A stretch of 64,000 nucleotides of DNA from Lampris incognitus (taxonomy: Eukaryota; Chordata; Actinopteri; Lampriformes; Lampridae). Position numbers and translations under genes: made by a program. The stretch lies in the NCBI RefSeq assembly GCF_029633865.1, contig NC_079214.1:28527333-28591332 (forward strand), in the 5' to 3' direction. The notes under the pieces were generated by a model. That model made no database searches and had not been told where the DNA came from. It saw nothing but the letters and a program-made list of their open reading frames with translations. Of this stretch, positions 24,301 through 36,300 are shown in pieces (the first letter of the stretch is position 1; each line of letters starts with the position of its first letter).

Positions 24301-27300
24301 AACTTCAAACTTGTCTTCAGGGAAAACAGAAAAAAGTGAAGAAGTGCACTGACGAAGAGAGAAAAGATGAATTGTTCCTTTCAAATGCTGTTATTGCTCA
24401 CAGTCTGATATGAAAAAAAAACAGTTTGAAAACATGGAAATAATACCTGGAGAAAGGAACCATGGTGTGTGTTTGTATATTTGTGTGAATGTGGATGTAT
24501 AAGTAGACCAAGTTCTTCCAGCTGAAAAAGTTGTTGAACTGTAGAAACTGGTGTACGCAGTGAAGAAAGCTAAAGTAGGGGTAGGGGGATGGAGGGAAGG
24601 GGGTAATAGGAATAGAGAGAGGAATAATGGGGGTAACAAAGTGCTGTTGTTGTAGGACAGAAGAGTTCAGGTGCTTTTGTCCTCTACCTTGTACCCTGGG
24701 GTGGCTGCTGCTTTGTGAGGGGGGGGGTGGCGCTGGGTACTGTCCTTGCCTGGTGTGCTTGTCCGGTCCTTGGTCTTAGACTTTTGGCCTTGCCCTCCTC
24801 CTCCTCCTTCTTGGCTCTCAACATCCGATACATTGCCTGAAGAACTGTCCTGAAGAGAGAAGGAAAGTAAAGGAGGAAAAAAATAATGAGAAAAAGAGTT
24901 AGGTTAAACCAAGGTCTTTCCAAAGTTGAGTCAGAACTCCATGTACAATAAAAATCAGGTAAGCCGATGACATCATCAAAAATATTTCCATCCTAATGTT
25001 GGAAGTGGCAATTAAAGTGGACCTGGTCAATCCCCTCTTAATTGCTCTTGTGTATCGTCCAGCTAAAAAACATAAAGACGTTATCACTCAATTTGTGGAC
25101 TTCCTTTCAAACACTGTGCCCAACTTTGATCGAGTTCTGATTCTTGGTGATTATAATATTCATGTTTGCTGTCCAGCTAAGCCTCTCATAAATGATTTTA
25201 TATATCTGATTGAGTCTTTTCATCTTGCTCTGGTCCCACTCACAAACTAGGCCATATACTCGATCTAGTCTTATCATTTGGTTTCCGATCTGCAATGTGG
25301 ATATAATTGATGCTTCTCTGTCAGATCATAGTGCTGTAATATTTGATGCATCTCTTCCTTTCTCTACTACTAAATCTCATCTCGCTATACGCTGCTCTCA
25401 CTACATTAACTCTTTGATCACTGATAAGTTCTCTGAGGCTCTCATAGCTGCTCCCAATACCTGCACTACTGAGGCTTCGCCTCCCCATCTCAGTACTGAG
25501 GAACTCACTTTGTTATTCAATACCAATTGTTTTCTATTCTGAATACTGTTGCTCCCGTTAAATTGAAAAAACCTAAGCCTAAATGCCTGCCCTGGCTTAA
25601 TGACACCACCAGAGCCCTGAGGAGGGAGTGCAGAATATCTGAACGAAAGTGGCACAGTAATAAGCTTAAAAATGTCCTTTGAAATTTTGATTAAAAAAAA
25701 AAAAGTCTTCATAAATATCAATAAACAGTTAAGGCTGTGAGAGCAAAATTTCTTTTCTGACCTAATTTTCAACAACTCTCATAATCACAAGATTTTATTC
25801 AGTACCATAAATTCTGTCATCTCCCCCACCCCCAGTACCAGCTTAGATGCTTCCCCCTGCTAAGTGCAAAGAATTTGTAAACATTTTCATTTTCAAAGTT
25901 GGCGATATTAGAATGAACATTCCCCCACACCCACCCATGACCTAGCTGTCTCACTGGTCAGTTCTTCTAAATTGGACTGCTTCCAACTTATCATGCTACC
26001 CAGCCTTACAAAGATTTTTCTATTATGAAACCTATAACCTGCCCCCATTGACATTGTCCCTACTGCCTTCCTGAAGGATGTCTTTGACATAGCCGGGCCC
26101 AGCATCCCCTCCATTATCAACAGCTCCCTGGCAACTGGTACTGTTCCAACCTGTTTCAAGCATGCAGTGGTCCAGCCCCTTCTGAAAAAGCCCAACTTAA
26201 ACCCTACCATACCTAGTAACTACAGACCTATTTCTAAACTTCCATTCCTGTCAAAGGTTCTCAAAAAGGTTATGCTCAGTCAATTGCTGCCCTACGTACA
26301 CCAAAACAACAACTTGGAAAGATTTCAGTCAGGTTTTAAGGCTTACCATAGCAGAGTCTGACTTGCTGAAAGTGTACAAATGACCTGCTCCTCTCTACCA
26401 ACTCCAGTGATTGTGCCATTCCAATTCTTCTTGCCCTCAGCACAGCATTTGATACTGTGGATCACAAAATTTTAACAGAACGTCTCTAATATGGGGTTGG
26501 TGTTGATGGCCCTGCCTTGAAATGGTTCACATCCTACCTCAAAAGTAGAACCTTCTCCATTAATATAAGCAATTTTTCCTCTACCTCAGCTAGGCTCTCC
26601 TGCGGGGCCCCACAAGGTTCTATCCAATATCCCATTCTTTTCTATACTTACATGCTTCCCCTCAGTCAAATTATTCAAAAATACATTTCCTTCCACTGTT
26701 ATGCTGATGACACTCAGCTTTATCTCCCCCTGAAACCAAGCAACCAGTCCAATCTAGTCAGCCTTTTTGACCTGCCTTGAGGACAAAGTGCTGATGGCAC
26801 AAAACTTTAGAAAGCTGAATGAAGGCAAATCTGAAGTTGTCCTATTTGTCCCCCGACTCTGTTAAAGTGTTTACCAACAGTCTTGACGACCTGTCCACCC
26901 TTGTCAAACATCATATCAAAAACCTTGGTGTGATATTTGATTCCACCTTCAAGTTTGACAAGCAACTTAATGCATCAGTGACATGCAGTTTTTACAAACT
27001 TCGTACTATTGCCAAAATCAAGCTGTTTCTCTTTAAATATCTTGAAAAAGTCATCCACACTTTGATATTCTCCCGCTTGGACTACTACAACTCCATGTAT
27101 ATTCAAATTAGTCAGTCGTCCCTGTCCCACCTGCAACTGTTCCAGAACGCTGCAGCCAGGCTCCTGACAGGTACCTGGAAGAGACCATATTAACCCTATA
27201 CTGGCCTCTCTCCACTGGCTGCCTGTGCAGTTCAGAATTGATTTCAAGTTTCTCCTTTTTGTTTATAAAACCCTAAATGGGACGGCCCCCTCCTATATCG

Positions 27301-30300
27301 CACACCTTTTAACCCTCTATTCCACCTCCAGGTCCCTCAGGTTAGCTGACTTGGAACTCCTGGCTGACCTGCGTTCTAAACTTAAGTTCAGAAGTGACCG
27401 CGCCTTTGCAGAGCATTCCTCTCCCTAGAAGATCTGCTCCCTTTTATTCTCTAGCATTTGAATCCTCCTGATGTGGCTGATTTCTGGCTTGTACCTATGT
27501 CCATGTGTTTGTCCATGCCGACAAGCTATGCGCCTCGTTGTCTATGTCAGTGTTTCTTGTATTTGTATTTCAGCTACCTGCTCTGGTCTGTACAACACTG
27601 GTCAACGTAGGTTGTTTTTAAAATATGTTCTATAAATAAATTTTACTTGACTTCATCACATTATCTCCTTCCTGGCATTTCAAATTTCCTACTTCAAGTG
27701 AGCAATGAAATTTTTTTTTTGCAATATTAAGGATTTTTTTAATTTTATTTCAATATTGGCATTTCCACCAAATTTCAATATTTCCTTGATGGAAAGAGAA
27801 ACTGTCGAGTTTCTTTTTTCATAGTCCATTCACATACCATGAGAGGGGTCTGGCACAAGCTATTTCTCAGGATAAACTAATAATGTGAAAAAAAAAAACC
27901 CACTAATTTCCAGTAAAGGATAGTTTTAGTTTTCAATTCTACCAAGTGTAGCATAATTGATTTATGATGACAAGAATACTACTGTGAGTGTGCAAAGCCA
28001 AATGTCTTACAGATGGGTTTTTGTTCTTTTTGTCTTCCTTGCCATCCTCAGCATCATCTGAGTCAGGTTCGGAGTCCAGCGCAGGAAGCTCTGGATCCAG
28101 AGGAGGCTCAAACAGGGCCGTGTTCAATGGCAGGTAGCGAAGCTCATTGGGAGAGTACCTGTAGTAAGAAAGATTTTTACACAGCGTATCCCAAATACTA
28201 AGTATAATCAATTAAAAGTCAAAACAGATCTTTGTTAGATTGTGAAAAACGAAAATTCCTGCTAACAAGATTTCTGTGATTGACTACATTTATCCTCAGT
28301 TCATCTTTCAAGTTTGTAAAATGCACAATATTCTCATAATTCACTGGTATTATTTGCTGTCTCGTTATCTTTTTGTCTCATAACTTACTGAGAACGTTAT
28401 TCCAATTGCAGTCGCAAAACTTGTAGATTGTTTGCTACATGGCTGACCAGAGCAAGTACTAATAAACAACATTCTAAAGTGTGTCTAAGCTCCACTAAAG
28501 AAAACAGCAATTGTTGCCATATGACAATTTCATGCAGGGGAGGAAGTACCTCCAACCAGCAAAGCATTTACTGCAGCACAGTTTAAACCTGAAAGAATGC
28601 ACTATTTGATGTCTCTCCCAGTCCCTGTCATCATAATGAACCAAATTCAGCTAGCACTAAAACCATTAGCACCTCACACACAGGTACAACAAACAAACAA
28701 ACCACGGACATTCAACTTTTACATGGCAAGATACACAAGGGGAATGACATCTTTAGTCTATATTTCCACTGAACAGGCGTTCACGAAGCATGATCCTTCC
28801 CCAGTTTATCGCCATAGCTTCTGAAAGGAACCTCCAATGACCATTGTAATAAAGGCAAAGATGAGCATTAAGAAATGAATGACTGGTGACAAGTTTTATC
28901 ATGAAATTTTATATTCCCTCTCAACGTTTTTTCTCTTCGAGTCTCTTTAATTCAGATGGGGAAAACACATTTGATATCCAGCAATCTACAGGACATTTAT
29001 ACCCTGCTAATATTATATAAAATTTGACTGTACATTAAGCTAGTATATCTTGATAGTAAAATTTGATTAGAATTCAAAACAATTACATTATCTAAGTGGG
29101 GTAATTTGAGTGTAATATTGCAGGGAGATGACCATAGTCGGTGCTAATCATTCAAAAATGATTTGTTTGATCGGGCGGCACGGTGGCCCAGTGGTTAGCA
29201 GAAGGTCCTAGGTTCGAACCCGGGGCTGTCCAACCTTGGGGGTCATCCCAAGTCGTCCTCTGTGTGGAGTTTGCATGTTCTCCCCATGTCGGCAGTGGTA
29301 TTTCTCCGGGTGCTCCGGTTTCTCCCACCATCAAAAAGACATGCAAGTAAGGGTTAATACTCCTGTCTGTGCCCCTGACCGAGGCATGGCAAGACGAACT
29401 GGAGTTGGTTCCCGAGCACTGCACGGCGGCTGCCCACTGCTCCTAGCTACACAGCTAGGATGGGTTAAATGCAGAGGAAGAATTTCCCCATGGGGATTAA
29501 TAAAGTAGTAAAGAAACACAATAATAATAATAATCCCTAGATACTATTGTGATTCTTATGATAAGAAGATTAAGAATCAGGATTTGATAAGAGCTGGGTT
29601 TGATAAGCAGAATCAGAATTAATAAAATCAAAACAATGCTACTAACCCTGAATCAAAACAACCCTATTAGGTTTGTTTTTAATTATAGTATGTTTAATTA
29701 CTACTTGAATTATATGGTATGCAGTACATATTCAATGAGCATGTAGTAGGCAATATGCTAATAAGCAATTTCAAACAAATCCGCGGTGCTTATTAGAAAC
29801 AGTGGACTTGACAATGCCAAGGTTTTTATTCAAAAAGCACATTAAATCTTTGTTTGGTCTCCCCTGGCATTGAATCCTGACCCTGCCCTGTTGGAGTGGA
29901 CTTCTAAGGGCCTATCAGATCTTCCAGACCTATTGGTCTCCTACTCTTTAAAGTCGTTTGAGCAAACTAGGACTAACTAACATTCCCCATAAAGATTTGT
30001 TTTAAATTTCTCCAAATTCGTCAATATACGGAGTCTCTTTTAAGAAAAAAATGGGATCCGCTTGAACCTCTCAAAATTGGAAAATACTGGGTGTCGCGGT
30101 GGTCTATTCCATTGCCTACCAACACTGGGATCGCCTGTTCAAATCCCCATGTTACCTCCGGCTTGTTCAGGTGTATGGGTATGTGTCCGTGTCCGTGTCC
30201 TGGTCACTGCATTAGCGCCTCCTCTGGTCGGTCGGTCGGGGCGACTGTTCAGGGGGGGAAGGGGAACTGGGGGGAATAGGGTTATCTTCCTACACGCTAC

Positions 30301-33300
30301 GTCCCCCTGGTGGAACTCCTCACCGTCAGGTGAAAAGAAGAGGCTGCAACTCCACATGTATTGGAGGAGGCATGTGGTAGTCTACAGCCCTCCCCGGATC
30401 AGCAGAGGGGGTGGAGCAGAGATTGGGATGGCTCAGAAGAGTGTGGTAATTGGCCAGATACAATTGGGGGAAAAAAAGGGGGGTGGGGGAATCAAAACTG
30501 GAAAATACTACAGTCTTGGCCAAATCTCTCAAAGGCATGATTTCAGAGATTAATGCTCTACTACTGTACTGATTCTTCAGCTTATGATTCTCTGAAGATG
30601 GGGTAACACTGGGGGTAACATTTAGTTCCGCAGATTGGATCAAGACTTGCAATGGGATCCCGAAATGTACTTCAATTTCTATTCATGAGCAAAACTTTGA
30701 ATTTTTCCATCGGACTTATTTCACATCTATTTGACTCCAGAAAATGTTCCCCAACAGCTCAGACCTCTGCTATAAATGTAAAACACACAAACGTACTTTT
30801 ATCCATCTGTTCTTGTCTTGTAATCGCATTCAGACATTTTGGAAGGAAGTCCATTCTGTGATCCAGGAGATTGCTGGTAAACAATTTACAATGACTTCTT
30901 TTTATTTGTAGAACCACACATCAGACAATCTCTTTGATACAGACATCAAATCTCTGCTAATAATTATTTTATTTTTGGCTAAAAAATGTATCTTGCAGCA
31001 GTGGTCCACACAGAAGGTCCCTACAGTCAGTATGTGGATATCGGCCCTTCTCCCTCTGGAGAAATTGACTCATGATTTCAACCATGAATCAGACAAAGTC
31101 TGGAGACTCTGGAGGCCTTTGCACTCTTTCCTGCAGATACTTTGACCCACTTGTCTGTCCCTGGAGGGCAGTGGCTAATTACTCTGTTTGTGGTCTTTGC
31201 TTGCTTCCTGTCGTGTTCTTGTTAAGTCTATTCATACTTACTGTTGTGGGTATTTTTCATTTATTTTACTTTTTTTTCCTTTCAGTATAACTTTTACATA
31301 TTGCAGCATCTGTTGTTGATTTTGGGGTGGGATTTTTCTGTTTTATGCATTTTTCTGTTGCTGTTTGTGAAGTGTTTATGTGTTTGTTAAATTTGAAAAT
31401 CAACTAAAAAAAAAAACACACACACATTAAATGTATTAGAATTATTGTTTGAGATAACACACCTCTTGTAGTAGTCCTGGAATTGTCCTGGTATGAGGGC
31501 AACTGGGTACGGTCCAGTTTTGGTCAGCTCCGGAGCAAGTACCTTGAAACGACCCTGGGGCACCTGGATGATCTACAACAATAAAAGCAAATGCACCACG
31601 AGAAAACGTAATATCTCTGTATGTGACTTTGATTCCTTGATAAGTGACTTGTAGAGGCTGAACTAAGTGAAAGAAAATGATCTATGCAGAGTACATACCC
31701 GATTTTGCATGCCCATTTTAATCCAAACCAGGCTGGTAGACAAAATCTAAATATTTCTCTTCTACTAATGTTGCCCTGTCGTGATGCAAGGGTAGCTATT
31801 GTACCTCTAACATATTTAGCTGTCCCTGCCATTAGTAGTCTGCAAAATGGTACGATAACTGCTGCGCTAACAAACATGAAAAAAGACACGTCACAATGCT
31901 GGCCAGGGAGCTGTTCTCCATAGGCACCCAAATGTGGACTTCATGCGTCTGTTGCTAGGGAGTCCTGATCAATGCCACATTTTGAAAAGCACCAAACTAA
32001 AGAAAGCTGGGCATCAAGTCTCAATCATACACTTCAATCTCATCAAAGATGCTCTGAGCGCTTAACAAAATGCTTAAAAAATTTCACTGTGTTGACTCAT
32101 CTCATACAGTATAGCATCCCCACATGGACCTACGTGCGTCTGAAGATCAAAGTAAGCTCTCCTCTCTTCCATGCGCTCCCTGTTGAAGTTGCTGTTGAAC
32201 TCTGCAGCCTTCTTGGCTGCCTTCTTAATGTACTCTGGAACCTTACTGGCCTCCACCTTCTGAGGGTTCTGTTGCTGCATTTGCTAGTAAGGTAAACAGA
32301 CAAAGACTGAAGATGGAAAATATACACTTTTCTCCCAACTCACCACAACAAATGGAAATGCTAAAGCAGCTATCTACACAATGTTCCACAGGCCCTGTGA
32401 AAAGATTTCAAACGTCGGATTTCATCTTCTGCTACACTGGTATCAGTTCACCATAAATCCTATCAGCAAAAGAAATTATTTCTTGTAAAGTTTCAGAGTT
32501 TGTGAGAATAAATAGATGTGTTACTTGTGCATATGCGCACAATTGTGGAGGACATGGTTTATGTTTGCATCCATTTGAGTGCCTCTGTCTCTGATACTAT
32601 TAAGGCTGGAAAATAACTAAAGAATGTGTACAGTGTGCATGTGAAAATTCTATAACTATCTCCTTCCCAAAGTAACAGCAGTGCAACACATGCTTCTTTT
32701 TTGTCTATTTACTTACAGAATATTCTTTAGCTATCCTCTGTCTCTCTCTCTCCTGCAGTATAACCGAGTACTCGGAATGTTTTGTGGGATACTCCTTTAT
32801 CATTAAGTCTATCACCTCATCACTCCGCAGGGCTGTCAGACCTGGAAACAAACACAAACTCAAATCACACACAAACACTTCAAAGTAACATGAAGACTTC
32901 GAGACTCAAGAAATTTCCTCCACCAAGTTCATTCTACAAGGTGCCGGACCAGGCACTGAGGCTTTGAATACAGTGGAAGTGACTATGTGTCACGCAGCGT
33001 TGTTCTGTGCACTATGGTGTGAATGTGACAACAAAATTACAACTGCTTCCTACCCAGAGTGCATTGCGTCTCAGTGATGACGTTCTGTTCTCGCAGGTAG
33101 AGCTTCTCTTTGTGTGACAGGTCTCTCCTCTCCAAGTCTTCACAGAGATGGAGAAAAAATATTGGTATTACACAGTGCCACAATAGCAAGGTCAACATGT
33201 CCTCAGTACAACAGGTTATCCTCTTTACGCCACAGCTTCTCCTTTTGCCACAAGTGTCACCACTTAATGAACAAAAAAATAAACGGACAAAAAACCAATA

Positions 33301-36300
33301 GATAATCTTCACTTTCAACATCAAGGCTACACAGTGACTGACATTGCAAAATATCCCTACTATGTCAAGAAAATCAAAAGAACCTTGAGAAACATAATTC
33401 TAAAACATAAACTTGATTTGGGCTCATCTTATTCCCAATTCATGCTGGTGGCAAACACAGACTGAGGTGTATATTTCATTAAAGGTTGTAAATAAATACA
33501 GTCATTATGGGTATGCCAAGGATTTAATTTGTAAAACCAAAACTTGTACATTATAAGCTATATCATACAACATGAAAATTTAACATCAATATGTCCACTA
33601 TGGTTAAAAGTGAAGTCAAGATCTGAAGTTCAATGCCATTTTTTAAAAGCATTAAACTTCACAACTCTCACCAATAGCAGGAGTCAAACTGAAACAGTAT
33701 TCTTAAAACACTGTAAGGGAGAAATTATTTTAGCTTTTCACTCTAGTCTTACCAGGGTATTTCCTCTTAAAGGAGGTGACTCCCAGGTACTCGCTGACCT
33801 GTTCCTGTAACATATAGTACTCTCCTGTATCATCAGCTGGCCACTTGTACTCTGTCAGGTTCTCCGCTGGAAAATATGTGAGACTAGAGAGACAGGACCA
33901 AAAACTGAGAATCCTGTTCACATTTGCCCTATGCTAACTTTCTATTTTAAGAGAAAATACGACAAAAGCCTGAAGTGTTTTGCTTGCTAGGACACATGGA
34001 CTGGAAGAAGAAAAGCAGGAAGCTGCAAGAGTTACTGGTGTGATTCAAAGTCAAATGAGCTAGAATTACAATATGTGGCGGCCCTTATGTGTACAGAAAT
34101 GAAAATATAGATCCAGAAAATGATGTACTCGTCTTGGTGTGAGCATTCTGAAACATTTAATCCCTTAAAGCAGTAACACACTAGATGATTTAAAGGCTGA
34201 TTATAATCCTATTTTGGCCATAGCAACTCATTTTCAGGACTGTGGAGAGCCTGCACTGGTCTGCAAAAAATGGAGCAGGTCACCATGGGCAGTTGGCACA
34301 TGTTTTTTCATAGTGTGGGGGTTAAAGATTCAAATTACTTGCCTACTGATTGAGCCTTCGATCAGTTGGAGTGGTCACAAATTATTAAATCAAACAGGAT
34401 TGATTTTTCACTGGAATCTGGACAAATCGGGGCTTGTTGGCAAGCATGTATGTGTCTCTATGTCTGCAGTCACAAGCAATGTGCTTGTCAAGGATTGCAA
34501 TCATCTAAAGTCATTCGTTAAGTGTGTGATACAGTATTTTCCCCAGTCACCCATATCTTTAAAAAGTCTTCTTATTGGAGTATACTTTCTGTATACTCTA
34601 TGGATTTTTATACATTTTAAATTTTATTTATTGGTGTTCTACTTTTTGTTCCAGTTTTGGAGTTTGCCAAAAAGCATTTCGCTGCTCATTGTACTTATAC
34701 TTGGAAGTCTGTAACAAACAAACCTTTTGAGTCTTGAATCTTAATGTGTTCCCATTTTAGAGGTAACCAAGTAAGAAGAGAAAACACCTTTTAATAGTTA
34801 AATTCTATTATTTAAGTGCATTTGTCTTATAACACAATTAGGCTGGCTGGGGATTTGGCAAATTCTGGAATTCACCATCATTAAAGCTATCGCAAAGTTA
34901 ATCATTCACAGGAGCACGATGTTCAAATTATTTTAACACTGGATGACAAGGCACGAAGCCAACCCACCCAGGCTCCTGGCTGGAAGTGTCACAGCTTCGA
35001 GAGCTGTCTCCAGAACCCATTCTCCTCCTCTTCGGAGGCTGGCTGCCATCATTGGACACCTCCTCTATTACATCCTCCTGTTGAAGTCAAATCAGTAACA
35101 GTAATAATAAATACAACAATATTAATCCCAAAGAGCATGTGTAAGAGTAAGAAATAGCATCAGAGTACAACTGACACAAAACAACCCCCCTTGCATCCTC
35201 TGGCAGAACACAGGAAAATGTTTTCTTATCTTCTACACAATCTTTTAAATTTTGAAACCCAATGCGTTGCACCTCCTCATTGATATAATCCTGCAGAAGT
35301 GTCTCTGGAATCAACATCCACCCAATATAAAACTAAAAGTTTGTACATAATTTTCAAAAACCACGAGAACATTTTGTCTCGCCTCAGAATATAGGTGCAT
35401 TTGAGCAAGATCCTGGCTCATAGGCAATAAGCCTATAACTCTATCCTAGGCTCCTTGAACACCCTGTGTCAAAAACAGTGTACATAACTGACATACAACG
35501 GTGATATCAGCAATCTATTGAACAAATCAGATGCACAAATCAGCAAAGATAGTTATGAAACGCGACAGCAGAGATACCTCCTAAATGGTAACCTCTTGTG
35601 CAAGGCTGCAAAGTCGGACATAAAACTGAGGTTGTCAGCAGTTTAGATTGGAGTACCTTGACGTTCTTATTGAAATATCAGTTAAAAGAGCCGAGGGGCT
35701 TGGCCCGTGTCTTGTGGGTACCCACACATTTTAAGTACCAGTATGTTTTCCATAGCACTAGTAAATTAATTCTATGGCTGAAATAACTTAACATAGATGG
35801 ATCTCCTACTCATACACGTTTGTCCATCCGTATAGCAAATATGTACAGGGCTATTTATAATGACATTTTTATAAAAACATAAAAATCAGCTGGAGTAGAT
35901 GCAATCAAGTAATGAATGTGAAAGAGCAGAGTTACCATGTGGCTCGCAATCACTGACAACGGGGCATCGACAATGTGAACAGCAGGCAAAAATAGTTTAC
36001 AGCCGCGTTGGCAAGGATAACTTTTGCTAATACCGTGCAACCAAGAAAATAAAAACATGAAACATCGGTAAACTCCTGAAAAGGCGCGAGTCGTTAAAAA
36101 AAAAGACAGCCACTGTATGAAAATCAAGCAATGTGCATCGGCATTGGCTGTCATGTTTAACTTGGCAGATTAGCCCAGGGAGAAGCTTTTATGGCATTTA
36201 TTCTTTACGGTTTCTTGAATTTTATTTTGGGAAGCACAGCAAATTACCGTCTGTAAAACCTCGGTGGGGGTAAACAGCTAACTTTACAGGGCTAACCGTA

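Noticed and set aside
24391-24639. extra phf10 exon between exons 9 and 10
   Set aside because: The open frame has no similarity to PHF10; exons 9 and 10 already join in phase with the expected protein sequence.
34214-34714. 166-residue open frame with hydrophobic C-terminus
   Set aside because: Inside a phf10 intron on the opposite strand, no recognised family, no splice or promoter support, and ends in a retroposon-like tail.
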